Below, piece by piece: positions 1-13,100 of a stretch of DNA of 64,000 bases. The notes under the pieces were generated by a model. That model searched no databases. It saw only the letters and a program-made list of their open reading frames with translations, and was not told the origin of the DNA. Position 1 is the stretch's first letter; the number at the start of each line of letters is the position of its first letter. The position numbers were made by a program, and so were the translations under genes. The DNA is from Ctenosaura bakeri. Taxonomy: Eukaryota; Chordata; Lepidosauria; Squamata; Iguanidae. The stretch covers positions 181,287 to 245,286 of the forward strand of contig CAOLHI010002567.1 of NCBI GenBank assembly GCA_948474755.1, read 5' to 3'.

Positions 1-741
1 TGTGACAGAGCCTGGGAGTGTGGCTAGGAGAGCAGCCCTAGTACCAGGTTGCCATATAATCAGATTGGCTCTGTCTGAGCAAAACCCAGACCTAGCAAGA
101 GGGAGGGGCTGTGGGTGAAACAGCAGAAGGCATATATACAGGGAGTGTGAATGGGATTCCAGCTTCCTTCAGTGAGAATCTTAAAAAGAACTTTAAGTCA
201 GAGCCTTCAGGGGATTGCCTGGAAAGAGGGTTGTCTTCTCAGTGGTCTAGTGTGGGGCAGAAAAGAAACCACACCACTTCTGAGTGGGTCAGAAAGTGGG
301 ACCCTGAGTTGGGAAATACACCATTGTGCTAAGGGGAGCCAAATGTCTCTCTGTGTGTCAAAGCTCTGCTCTTAAGTACTGTGGTGATTTGAAGAAATTA
401 GTTAAACATCTTTGGGGAAGTGTTATTTTGTTTGAATATTCTTGAAAAACCCAATATCTTTTCTCCTGTGTGTTATTTTAATAAAGATTACATTTTATTT
501 TTTATAAATTCTGCCTCAACAGAGTATTTTCTTCAGTTCTACTTTTATAAGAACACACTACCACAGGTTATCGATCCTTTTTGAATAACCATTGATAAGC
601 TTTGTCCTTTATCCACTAAAGTGGTGGTTTTAAAGAGCAAGCAGGTTTGGATAAATAGAAGGGAGAGAGCCAGGGTGCTATCGCAGGATTAAAGGGACAT
701 TGCTGCTCCAGACAGAGAAAAAGAAAAGCAGACCTGGTCTG
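1..741 (+). mobile_element. LTR-like retroelement repeat, copy 1
   Basis: Begins TGTGACAGAGCCTGGGAGTG and is homologous to copy 2 at 10793-11522 across its length. Shared features are an ATATA box near 134-140, a TTATTTTAATAAAG polyadenylation block near 473-486, and then an ACTCAACAG-like U5-type stretch. Similarity continues past the likely LTR end (about 550-566) into a leader ending AAGAAAAGCAGACCTG. TG start, TATA and AATAAA order suggest an LTR with 5' leader. No protein-coding part is seen. It may extend left of the window. Confidence 0.5.
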
Positions 742-3700
742 TCCCTTGGCCACTCCACAGTATGCACCTAAGCATACGTACGCTTGTTTTGTTTGTGTTT
801 GTTTGTTGTCTGCACAGCTGAAGAAGTGTGATCTACTAATGGCAGGGCATTCCAAGGTCAGTTTGCAGCATCTTCAGTACAGAAGTTCAGATATCTAATA
901 ATCCCACTATTCTCTGCCTCCATTTTACCTTAACACTTGTTTATTTAAATCTCTTCACCTTACACTGTAAGACTGATAAAGTGGTTCGCATTGATTCATT
1001 TTGTTGTTATGCCATTGTTTCATGTGGCACATACATAATTTTTGTAGCAAGGATTTAGGAAGGAACTGGAGTAGCCCAAGATTAATGAAGAACCGAAAAC
1101 ATCTACTCTAGAATCCTGACCTTGCTAGTCCTCTGTAGCCAAGTCCTAAAATCTCTTATTTCTATTTTTTGCATCAAAGGAAACTAAACTGAATGATTTC
1201 AATCCATCTCCCTCAAAGCATGTGGCCCACAAAAGTGGAGGTGGAGGAAAAGCAGAATGCGGGGGGGGAGGGCAGAGAGAAGCCAAGAGAGGAGCAGATG
1301 GGAGAGACAGGAAGAACACTTGTCATTTTATTAGCCAAGTGCCTAGCGCTATTAGAGCAATAACCACACTAAATGTAAACAGATTAATTGCAGCTCACCC
1401 CACAATGATATACAAAACCAGAAAATAAAATCAATAATATCTTTTAAAAAGGGGGTCAGAAAACAGTTGTAATGATCTCCCTCAACATAGAAAGACCAAA
1501 AACTTCCATGCAGGCCAATGTGTGTGAGAGAGAGAGACAGCCTTCAGTTCTAAATGTTCTGAAATGGCTATGATTCCCTATGGGTCTCTGGTAGCACAAC
1601 CATGAGAATCCTACATTCCCTCACCATTTCACTTCCTGTCAATTTTCTTGTTTCTGAAATCCGAGGTAGCAGGCAGTTTAGAATAATAAACCAGTACAGA
1701 GCCATATGATGCATTCATTCTAATTCTAATCCTTCTTCTCCTGAGACTTCATGTTTTATTTTCTGCAACAGAGTCAGTGAGCCATTTCCTCCTCCACTGC
1801 CTCTTAGCAGATTCTAAAAACCTAAAATAATTTGTTGAAGCATAGGGATCAACCCACATTGAGACTGGGTTGGAAATCTAACAAATTAGTTGTTTTTTTC
1901 CCAACCTCTGGTATCCATTTATCTAGGAGAAAATGCCATTCAGCTCAGTGGAACATGATTCTGGGTAGACTGGCAAAAGATTTGAGTTCCACTGTTTTGG
2001 AGATATATGCTCATTCTTATTTATTAGCATCCTGGAAAACACAAAAATATCAAGGTGGCTAATTGTGTACATTATTAGGTGAAGGTTTGGTTTTTCAAAT
2101 TGGTTTTAAACCTGGCTTTATAGTAGTTTTTAAATAATGGATGAGATCCACATTTTCAGACATAACTATGATGGTGGAGCTCCACTAGTGGCATCACTAG
2201 GGGCATGCTGAGGGAGTAGCCCATATCAGGTGAAACCATCTGAAAGGGTGACACCAAACCTAGTGATGCCACTGTTCTATATTCATTATTTATCTGCCTG
2301 CCTCTTCTTCCCCTCACTCATCTGAGAAGAAAGAGGAATCCCCCTCTCATCCTCCTTCCCAAGCTCTGGGCTGCTGGAGTGACAACACAGATTGAGCTAG
2401 TTTGCCAAGCGGGTTCTTCACTTTGGTTCCCTGTGGTTGACACCACCTCAGTTCTGCTCCTCCTTTGTGACAGGCTGCCTATCACCTCTTCCACCTGTTA
2501 CCCTGTATTTAGGGGTGCTGGAAAGAACACCCAAATATCCAAATATTAACACAGATGGGAAATTAACTGGAGCTCACTTGCTGGTTAGCCAAGAGGTAGG
2601 GTAACTATAGCGGGGGATCTTTTTAGACCTGAGTTTACAGAGTCAGGTCAATGAGCCATACAATTTACAAAATAAACCAGTTAATGTTTTATTGAAAAGC
2701 AACATATAAGACAAACAAACACACCACTAACTAAATAGTAGGTAGGAGAGGGAAATGAATTTTAGGAATAAATATACGACACCTGATCAGTAGTCCTGGA
2801 CAGCTGAAGGAAATGAGGCTTAGTAGATTCCTTGGGAGCTCGCTATACAACTGTCAGCAAAGCGGGATGAAATTCAAAATGTGGCTCGGCTCAACTGTCA
2901 GAACTAGGGGTTTTTGTAACAGAAATTGTGCCTGAGGTTCATGTCATAAACTTTAAGAACAAAGTCAGCTTTGAAATGCACCAAAAGGCTTAGAAGTGGA
3001 TCAACATCCGTGGTAGATCAATCAGATGGCCCAAGTCAGTCGATGGGCACCTTATTTATGGTCTTGTTATTCATGGGTGCAAATCTTCACCTTGTGAGGT
3101 GAAGGAAGTAGATCCTCAGAACAGCAATCAAGGCTTTTAAGTGCCTGCCTGAAATCCTGTCATAAAACGGCTGCAGCCTTATTTGTGTCCTGGAGACCAT
3201 TTTTTTATAAATGCATACGCCAGGGTGCCATGGAAAGGTCAAATTATTTGATATCACAAAGGGATATCTAGTACTATCAAAGTTTATGCTTAAATCACAG
3301 TTACACACCCTCTGCTACTAACCACACATCCAGTGGTAGGCAAGCATTTTTTTCCAGACTTTTCAGGGTCCAGGGCCAGATGCACATGTACATGTGTCAT
3401 GTATCACCTTCACATGCTTATTTACATTGTTAAAAAGAAAACTCGTAGTGATCCTGATTGTGTGTGTGTGTTTTGTTTTGTTTCCTTCCTGGCATGGCAT
3501 GGCATCTTATGAGGGAGCAATGCCCATTTTTGCCTCCTCCTCATAGTGACACACCTGGATGTGCTATATAGCTGAGAAAACCTGATTGCTAGTTTCCACT
3601 TCCCACCCTGCACGTTTCTGGAAAACAGATGGTTGTAAAATCCTTGCACATGGCAGGCATATCCTGACTTCACCTTCATACATCCTATAACTTTATCTAC

Positions 3701-4029
3701 TGTGTGTAATATTTAATTTTTCCCTTCCTCAAGTGATGGGTTATAAGGAAGGGATAAGGTAGGGTGTGGCTTCAAACACGGGAAATTCTATCTCTATAGA
3801 TCCAGGAAGTTATTAATTCATTACGCCAACAAGCAGAGCTTTGCTGAGTCTCCCCATGTTTTGATCTCAGGTATTAAAATATTGAAGGGATGGGAAACAG
3901 AATCATCCCTGAAACAATCTTGTATGCACTGATTGTTGGATGGTTTGTCTCCTAATGAGCTCAACAAAAAAAATAAAACACAATTATAAAAATTGTAGGC
4001 TTTCTTTTCTCCTTGGGATTGCCTGTAAA

Positions 4030-4135
4030 TCAGGGATGGGGAACCTGTAACCTAGTAGAGAACTGTTGGACTCCAACTCCCATCAACCTTAGTCAGCACT
4101 GCCAGTGGCCGGGAATTATGGAAGCTGTAGTCAAC
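4030..4135. mobile_element. Hairpin MITE fragment (ACTCCCATCA type)
   Basis: GGACTCCAACTCCCATCAAC then CAGCACTGCCAGTGGCCGGG and AATTATGGAAGCTGTAGTC. The ends are inverted versions of each other, the pattern of a very common reptile hairpin MITE, probably hAT-derived. Confidence 0.5.
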
Positions 4136-4164
4136 AAGTTTTGCTAGAAGTTAAGATGACTAAA

Positions 4165-4375
4165 TTGTGTCTGCTGTACATTGGACATTTCTTGAAACAA
4201 CATGACTCACTGGAAAAGACTATAATGCTTGCTAAAGTGGAAGGCAGTTGATCAAGGAAGCCAGGGCCCTGAATATGCAAGACCTAAGCAAGGCAATTAA
4301 TTACTGAGGCTCTTGGAGGCCTCTCTTGTATAGGGTTGCACAGTCGATGGCAGCAAATAACAACAAATTTCAACA
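4165..4375 (+). mobile_element. Bov-B/RTE LINE 3' fragment
   Basis: Encodes FGHFLKQHDSLEKTIMLAKV, the C-terminal signature of Bov-B reverse transcriptase (YFGH..R..SLEKT). A decayed 3' tail follows, ending GATGGCAGCAAATAACAACAA. 5'-truncated, as usual for LINEs. Confidence 0.75.
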
Positions 4376-6470
4376 ACATCTGGCCATCCTTGATGTGAGT
4401 GTGACAGTGTGAAGATACTATGTAGCTAATAAGATTTAGCTGTGTGATGTCACAAAGCCAATTCAGAGTGGTCACTCAGTGCACAAACTCTTTCAATCCT
4501 CTCTGTCATCATTCCCTTCATACTTGCCAAAGGAGATGGAAGGCTGTGCATCTGATATTGTAATTTTGGTAGTTATTTATGTCACTACCATTGCCATTAC
4601 ATTCAGTGATAGCTGGGAATTACAATTATGAGTAACATTAATACAAAAGAAAGAAAATTACTAAGGATTCTGTATGATCTGGTATGGGAGGAAGTCCATT
4701 GGGGTTACACCATAAATTATCACACTGGGTGATGGCTATCCTAGTGATGCCACTGAGCTCCACTGTCAATGCCACACACATCCATCTACCTCTTAACACA
4801 GAGCACTGCGATCACTGTTTCCAAGAATGACAACTTCAGCATCTTGGAAATTCTTCAGGTGGTTTGAGTTCACATTCAGTCATTAACAACCATAAACATG
4901 AATCCCAAAAGTTAGAAGATCATAAATCAATTTTACAATCTCAGGATTGTAAACTGAATTTACGGTGCAGGATTTCACCTAATGTTTACATATCTCTTGT
5001 TGTACATAATTTCCAGGGGCCTAATGAGTAGAAACACACACTCTTCATAAAAAAATGAAAACATCCTTGAAACCAAAAGGTGCACAGGCTGAGAAAATGT
5101 GCATAATTCTGAATAAAGACATTGTGGAATATACTGTGGAGGCTGTTTTGAGTAGGCTTTGATATGAGGCAAGATGTCTTCGAGCAGTTTACATTTAAGT
5201 AGAAATGCCTCTAAGTAGGAACGTAAGAGTGGTGGCGTTGGAGAAGCTAATCCTGTTGGGAAGACACATCAGAGAGCTCTGGATCATAGTTTATTGTGAC
5301 AACAGGATTAATATACTTTGTCAAACACAGTACTATATACTACTGTTATGGGAAGAGGTAAAAAAAAATCCTTTGAGACAAGAAAAATTGTGTTGTTCAA
5401 AATTATGTGTATGAGTTGCTGTGTACACCAAAAAGTTCCTATTGATTGCTATGTTCACTGTAAAACCTGAAAGCCTTATGGAACCTAAGAATGTTGACTT
5501 GACATCAAGAACTGGCTTTTCAAAACTGAAGAATACAATAAAAGAAACACAATTTCAGTGGCACAAAACAAACTGTTGAAATCAGAAGAAAAATGCTGGG
5601 TATCTTGGCTGATGAGAAGACACAGAACTGTGTTTTGTACAATATGAAGATGTGCACAGTTGGTAGAGCAATTAAAATCTAATTACAGAGCTATGAGCCT
5701 GAAGAAAGGAGAAAGCATATTAACGCTATTGATTTTAACAACTGCTGTATTTTATGTTATACATAGTGTTCATGGTTTAATGGGTGCCAAATCTGAAAAA
5801 CAGAAAAAGATTTTTTTCTAAACACCACAAGTTCACAAGACATTAAATTAATTTTTTTTAAAAAAAAAGATTGTATTTATTTAAGAAAAGAAACTGCTTA
5901 GCTATCATTCTGTTGAATGAAGGAGACTAATAAATTTTGAGATAAACCCTCCCAACTCCACATGTGTGATGAAGTTTTGGGGGTGTATCTACCTGAAGTG
6001 CCAGTGCAACCTGGAAGCGGATTTCTAAGCTACCAGAATAGTATCTCAAGAGAGAAACCCAACCCAGTAATGTGTGGCAGGGACTTGTGGCTGAGAGAAA
6101 ACGTTATATAAATCCAATTACCTGTGGGTATTTTTATTCCTATCAAGAAGCTAGGGAGCAAAGTCCCACAGTCAGCAAGTGTGGCTGTTTTGGAGATTTA
6201 ATTCGCAGTGGAAGCCTAATAAGAGGCAGAAAAATAATTAAGCCCTAGTATGATGTAGTGAGTGTGACCTAGACTGGAGGTTGGTGAGAGCCTGTACAGG
6301 TCTAAACACAGGAAAGTGATAAATAACTGGAAGTTGGGGGACACAGGGGTGATAATGGAAGTGCAGCCCACGAGGGTCACGTGGGAGGCCACTGTGCCTC
6401 CTCCCAGCCTTTAACAGTTGCACTTTCATGTCTATTGGAATCACACTGTACTGAAACATAAGCCATTTCC

Positions 6471-6628
6471 ACACAAGACTGTTATTGCGCTATTATTCCA
6501 CTTTCAACATCCTATGGAATCCTGGGGTTTGCAGTTTTGGGAGGGGCCTCAAAGGAATAATAATGTTGAAAGTGGAATAATAGCACTATAACTCCAGTGC
6601 AAGTATAGTGTCTAGTGCAGAAATGGCC
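6471..6628. mobile_element. Palindromic MITE, GGCC-family, copy 1
   Basis: Starts AGCCATTTCCACACAAGACT and ends GTGCAGAAATGGCC; the arms carry ATTCCACTTTCAACATCCTA and its reverse. Flanked by ATA on both sides, a 3-bp target duplication. The right arm is rearranged. Located just past the FANK1 poly(A) region. Confidence 0.75.
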
Positions 6629-6961
6629 ATAGAGTTTTAAGTTGTATCAGAAAGGATTTAGCATTTGGGATTTGCACTTCCTTCTATCTTATTTCCACAA
6701 AGACTCTATTCATGAGGAAAACATGAAATAGGTGCATTATGTTTTGACTGGTAGGACTAATGACTATTTGGAAGCACCCAGTGACTGATACTACTCAAGC
6801 ACATGAAACAAACATTCTTTCCAGCATGAAAGTAAAAGGATAGAAAAGCAAAATACTGAAATCAGTGCAAAACTGGGCATAATTAAAAAAGCAATGCTTC
6901 TTTTATAAATGGACAAAAGTAAACACCAAAGAAAATAACTGAATGAGAATCAAAGCTAGCA

Positions 6962-6967
6962 TTTAAT
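6962..6967 (-). promoter_or_regulatory. Candidate FANK1 polyadenylation signal ATTAAA
   Basis: ATTAAA on the minus strand, about 100 nt past the FANK1 stop. It is the common variant signal and no AATAAA lies closer. A cleavage site near 6940 would follow. Confidence 0.35.
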
Positions 6968-7067
6968 CAAGATGTCCAAGAATGTGTTAACAACCAAACA
7001 TGAAAAAGGGAAACAAGTAGAATTCAGTCTTCATGGTCTCACCCTCCTGGTAAGAAAGATTAGGATT

Positions 7068-7169
7068 TCATTTACTCGCTTCACATAGCTGTGTACTGGA
7101 AGATGGAGAAAGCTGAATGGTCATAGTACTCAATTGCCTTTTTTTATCTTCTATTATTGAAGCTACACT
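7068..7169 (-). CDS. FANK1: FANK1 exon 11, C-terminus and stop
   Basis: Residues 324-356 plus TGA at 7068-7070. It begins [13 protein letters not shown], equivalent to the SVVSLLEERKKKQ end of mammals. It then has a divergent Ser/Thr-rich tail ([17 protein letters not shown]) about 11 residues longer than I recall for human. The acceptor is TTTCTTTCAG. Confidence 0.9.
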   Translation of the reverse strand, partial: SVASIIEDKKRQLSTMTIQLSPSSSTQLCEASK

Positions 7170-10100
7170 CTGAAAGAAAGAGAGACAGATAGAGAGAAAA
7201 TGAAGTTCTATTACAGCAGAATTAAGGCCAATCAACTGGAAATCAGGAAATAAGTGCAAGAGACATCCATACCTGTCTGTTCAAGCCTCTAGCCATTTCC
7301 AAAGCACCTTTGCCAAACTGAAAAGACACACACACATAAACATAGATATGTTTAGTTTGTTCTTTAAAATTTCTGTGACTTTTAAAGAATGTAACAAGAG
7401 CTATCCAAAAACCTATTGTCATTTCTGTTACCTCATTTTTAACATCAGGATCTGCTCCTCTTTCAAGCAACAATGCAACCAAATCTTCATGGTTATTTAA
7501 TGCTGCAATCTGAAGCATAAAACAGGAAGTTCATGCTCAGGTTATATACTTTTGGAAACTCTAAGGATTTCTTGACAAAATACAGCAAATCTTACTAAAC
7601 GTCACACCAATGTATCATGACGACTACTATTATTGTTATATTTATTTCTGTATCTCCTTCTTCCCAGTTCAGGACTCAAAGCAGCTCACAACGAATTAAA
7701 AAAAAAAAAAAATAATAGGGTCTTTCTGCCCTACACTGTTATGGTGCTATTATTCCACTTTCAGCATCCTGTGGAATTCTGGGGTTTGTAGTTTACTGAG
7801 GCCAAAAAGCTTTCTGGCTGAGAATTCTACAGGCCTCTCTGTGAACTGCAAACTGCAGGATTCCATAGGATGTTGAAAGCAGAATCATAGCACTATAACA
7901 GTGTAGGGCCGAAAGGCCCATAGTTAAAAATACACAAAATATTTAAATATTAAAAAATATTAAAAACAGGTTAAACACTCAAAAAATAAAAATAAAACAT
8001 GCATCACTAAGAACAAAAACATTGGCGCACACATACACCAGCATAAGAATTAATTAGCAAGATCCGATGCATTATTTAGGTGAGATGGGCTTACGCATGT
8101 ATGAAATGGGGAACCTCTGCAATGCTAACCAAAGTACTTTGTTAGTAGGGAAAGGACTCGCATTCACTGTCCTGACCTATATACTGTGGTTGGTTTGTTG
8201 TATCAAATAAGTTTGTTCCCCTGCAGAAGATGAATGATGGAAACCGAACTGCTATAGATGAAAATAAATTGACAACTTTTTCTGTAATGAAAACCAATGG
8301 TTAAATTATGGCAACAGGTCTGCCATGAAAAGCCTCCTACTCATGTAATGAAACATTACACGAAGGCCAGAATCCATTAAATTGGTTATGAATGCACAAC
8401 TCTAGCCTATTCATTCATGACTGCTTCATATTCACAATCTCAGTGTATCCCCTAGTTTATGGGATACACAGGAACCATGAAAGTCACCAAACCCAACTTT
8501 CCAGGTGGCAGCTGCTACAATCAATATGGGTCTGTTCTCTTTTTGATCAGGAAGCAGCTGATGTTCCCACACACCCTCCAAGCACGTGATCCCTAGTATG
8601 AGATGGAATTTTGACAGTGACTCTGCTTCTGCACTGGAGATTGCAGATAGGAGGGGTGAGATAATCAATCAACTGTTTCCTGATGGACAGGGGAACAGAC
8701 CTCTGTCAATTGTAGCAGCTGCCGCCTGGTAAGTGGAGATGGGGGTGATTAGTCTGGGATTTGCTGTGTAGCTACATAACTATGGTGGTCACACATTTGT
8801 AACTGTCCAAGAGATTTCTGGTCAATATTAGAATAGTATACCAAAGAAAAAAGAAAAAAAAATCTGAATACCAATATTTCCCCTTTCTGACTCCAACTGA
8901 TGAAATGCAGACTTATTTTATAGAAGAAGCCACCTTGTTTTCAGGTTCAACAGTAGTTTAAGGGAGATCCAAATACCATTAAGAAATGGTTTATATGGCA
9001 GTACAAAAAAAATGAAGACAGAGAAAACATGATATAAATAACATGGCTATATTTGTATCAAATGCAGAGAACTTTCAGTAAGAAGAATTTGTTCATTTAG
9101 TAAATATAGGTCTTAATGGTTTATGGTTGCCCTTGCCCCAAAGCACAAGCAAATATCTTCCATCCTCCTAATATTTTGTTCTTCAGAATGTTAGTTCTGT
9201 TGACTAGCTTCCTTAGTTATTCTAATGACTATATTACAACCATTAGAGTCAACAAATCACAAAGAAGCATGTAAAGCCACCAAACTTTCTAGATAATTTA
9301 ACAAAAAGTAATTTCAAAATGCCCTAATAGCTAGAACACAAGGTCTGAGAATCATTCCACATATTTCATAGTGGCTTACTAGCCAGGAAACTGCAGCCAG
9401 GTAGCTTATATGATGCAAGTATGTCTACTCAAGTAACATTTTACATTTATAAGGAATATTTAAATCATCTTATATATACAACCATAAATATGTAATATGT
9501 GTGTGGTGGTCTTAGCCTTCTAACCGTGGCACAGGTTTAGTAGGAAATCAGACGGACTTGGCATGCAGGTCAGCTGGGTACTTCAACGCACTAAATCTAT
9601 ATGCTGCATTACATCACTGAATTTATGTGGTCTCACAGAGTTCGATTGACAGCTATCCTCTACAATGGCATGGAAATGTGCTTCTACATAAGGGATTTGA
9701 ATATTAATCAGCACTGAGAACTTGAAGATGTGCAAACTTCTACAGATCATTAAAACAACATCCCAAACACCTGTTTTTCACTGTAGAGAAGTACCTGCTT
9801 GCTCACTCTGTGCTAACAGGAATGAAAACATGACAGAGAGCATTTTGATCTTTATAGAATCTACAAATGCAGTACTTCAGAAAGATGAATTTTCAAGTAT
9901 GAAGAAATAAGAGAACTCATCCTATTAAAAAAACATTTGAATCTGCTCAGATTATGTACTCCATTTCATATACCAAACCAGAAAAGAGATTTTGATATAA
10001 AGTGCCTTAACAAGAGAAATCAAAGAGGAAATGAAGTGATACTTTGTAAATCTTTCCATCATCTCAGCACTGGTGTAAGCATTAGGTGAGTAGCACTAAA

Positions 10101-13100
10101 AGGGAGGGGGGCAATCCTTGCACAGACATTGCATGCTGGTAGACCACATCTTGTCTGATTTTGGAAACTCAGCAGTCAGGCCTGATTACTACTTGGACTG
10201 GAAATCATCAGGAAATACCCAGGATCTCCAAGTAAGACTAGAAAAGTATCCTGTCAGTAACTCTGGAGAGCCATTATTGCCAGTCAGCATCAACCATATT
10301 GGGCTAGATGGACCAACAGTTGCTGTCAAGCACAAAGGGTCCAGAAAGACTTACCATCTTGCGTAAAAGAGATATTCCGTAACACAAAATGTCTTCTACT
10401 AGCCACTCTCCTCTAGAACAAAGCATCCCTCTTAACAATGGGTTCCCTTTTACAGGGAGGCCATTCTTCCTTAAGAAGCAGTTCAGCCAGGATTTTAAAC
10501 CAAATAATGCCTTTTGGGTTAAATCAAATCTGCCATGGCAATGCAGTGATAAGACCTAAACACTCACTGATGTGGTTTCCCCCTTCCATCAACTCCTTTT
10601 TCAAAATAAGTACACTCTAAGCCTCCTGATAGTGTCTACCCAAGAATTCAAAGAACAGCACCAATCATTTTCTCTATCTGCTCATGGTTGTTCAGAAGTC
10701 AGCATTTGTTTATTCTCAGAAAAGTGTTTTGCATTTATGCCCTGCAGACTGAAATCTGGATACAGTTCATTTTCATAAACCTAATAGGACAGTGTGAGAG
10801 AGCCTGGGGAGTGTGGTAAGCCTGAGCAGTAGGCCAGCCTTAGCAACAGGTTGGCAAGGGACCCAAGATACTCTGGGTAAGAGAGGAACTCAGTCCATTG
10901 GTGAATGAGAGGGTTTGAGTCGTCTGGGGAGAAGCTCTATATAAGGGAATGACTTGCATTTTTGAAGCAGATTCCTTCAGGGACAGAAAGAGGGATAGCT
11001 TTTGCTGGATAAGAGTTTGATTTTTTTTTAGAGGCCCAGTAAGAGGCATAGGAGAGACCAAATCACTTTTGAGTGGGTCAGAAAGTGAGATCCTGACTTA
11101 GGGATTAGGACTTTGAACAGGGGAAGCCAAAGGTCTGAGTGGACATGAAAACTTTGTACCTGAACACTGAGCTGAGCTGAGGAATCTGGTTAGACATTTC
11201 TGGAAGTTCTATTTTGCTTGTACATACTTATAATTCCCAATACCTTTTCCCTGTTTGTTATTTTAATAAAGACTACATTATATTTTTATAATCTCTGACT
11301 CAACAGAGTACTTTTCTTCAGTTCTATTTTGACAGAAACATGCTACCATGGATTGCCAAAGCCTTTTGAATAAGACCAGAGAGGATTCACTCCTTTTCCA
11401 CAAAGGTGGTGGATTTGAGAGGAGAAAGCAGGGTTGTGTAAAAAGGTGGAGGGGCAGGGTGCTATAGAGAGGCTTGGAAGGCAGGTACCATCTCCAGTCT
11501 ATAAAAAGAAAAGCAGACCTGCCCCCCCACTCTAAAGGTAGTGAAGCCTGAAGTTGTTGAATTTAGATTACTAACTTGACACAATTACCCAATGACCTGT
11601 TCTAACCAAGTGTGGATGTGGATCCCCAAATCTGATGCTTCTAGGGTGGAAACTAATAGATGCGCACCTAAATCCTATGGTTAGTCAAGACTAGAGTAGA
11701 CCATCATTAATCAGATTTATCTATGTTTTGACTCACCATTCAACAGTTGAAGGGTCCATGTTAGCTGAAACTAACCAACAGGATTCCATCTGTGATTAGT
11801 TCATGAACCAGAATAAAAATGTATATGCTACGTGTTGAATAATATTGAGAATATCACACTAAAATGCTAGCTTAATGACAGAACATACCATTAAAGGTGT
11901 CTTGCCATCCTTATCTTTTGCATTAACATCAGCTCCAGCATCTATTAAAATTTTGGCTGCATCTGTTTTTCCTGTTAACGCACAAAGTCTCATCAACGGA
12001 GTCCACTCCAAACCTGCATCTTTAGGATCAAACTGTTACAAAAAGAAATTCCTCTGTAACTTGACATACAAATCAATGAAAATTCAAATATTTCTGTTTC
12101 ACAGAATAATTGCAGAAATATTACCTAACTTCAGTTACTATCTTAGCTGTTTGTTTCCATTTGTACATTTTTAATTTTGCTTTACAGAGTACAGCCTTCT
12201 ATGGCTGGAACACCCTTCTTAGTCCTTTCTATATACCAAGATAATTCACTGCCCTTCTTTTCTTCAAAATCTATTCTTTCCACAAAAATATCTCGGAACT
12301 TGACAATGACACTGCCTTCTGCTGCCAGGTAAGCTTTTCCAGTTTATAGATTCACTGTCCTTAGCACACATTTGCTTTTTCACCTTCATCTTCTCCACTT
12401 TACTTTGACTGATAGTCTCTCAGCAAGAAAGGTGTCATTGCTGTTATCTGCCCCATGCACAGCAGGCAGCTAATCAATGTATTGTAGCAACAATAGCAGT
12501 AGTAATATTATTGGTCAAGAAAATGCTTATTTATGGCATGTTTCTAATATATCTCTGCTTTCCTTGTACCATTAGAGATATTGTTCAAATATAATTGATG
12601 TGATTGTGTTTTTCAAATTGATTTTTTGGTATTATATCTCATATTGCTTTTGTAGTATAATGCAACATCAAATATGTTACTAATTATCTCTATATATGTA
12701 TTCAATTGAATTTCCATGTGTGTTTTTTATTGTAGAGATCCTCTTATGGCTGGTGGTCCATATATTTAATCTGTGGCTCAAAAAAACTACATAAAGCTAG
12801 TGGGAAACACAAGGGAAAAAAATAAAGGAACAATGGTAAGGCAAAACAGCTTCTGAAGATGCAAGCACGTGTATAAACTGTTTGGATCAAAAATTAAAAC
12901 ATTTGTTTGCTCAGTTATTTGCTTTAATCCCAAGTACAACCAGCTACTGTACTCTAGGGAAAAGAACAACTGCCCTCCTGTGCCTGCTTATAGTGTCATT
13001 TGTAAAACAATACATACAGACAACTACATAAATAAGAATACCATATTTGCTGGTATATTAGACACACCAGCACTCTATTTTCAGACTGTATTCTTTAGGG

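Larger units (their letters stand above)
1..6960. other. Intergenic region beyond the FANK1 3' end
   Basis: No supported coding exon. In mammals ADAM12 is the convergent neighbour here, but no ADAM12 coding segment was recognised. The region holds the LTR-like copy, a possible minus-strand retroelement end near 2540-3070 (TTTTATTG antisense poly(A)-type block), two fragments sharing CCTAGTGATGCCACTG (near 2160-2290 and 4680-4760), a MITE hairpin near 4030-4135, a Bov-B 3' fragment and a palindromic MITE at 6471-6628. 4380-6240 is otherwise plain AT-rich sequence. Confidence 0.6.
7510..11888. other. FANK1 intron 8
   Basis: Holds a LINE fragment, a palindromic MITE, a 5S-derived SINE and LTR-like copy 2. 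The stretches 7920-10110 and 11530-11888 show no recognised repeat or exon. Confidence 0.7.

Noticed and set aside
1..6960. ADAM12 3' end expected by mammalian synteny
   Set aside because: No ADAM12 coding segment or recognisable 3' UTR motif could be read; I do not claim it.
10113..10365. Functional 5S rRNA gene
   Set aside because: Too many substitutions and a SINE tail; it is a 5S-derived SINE.
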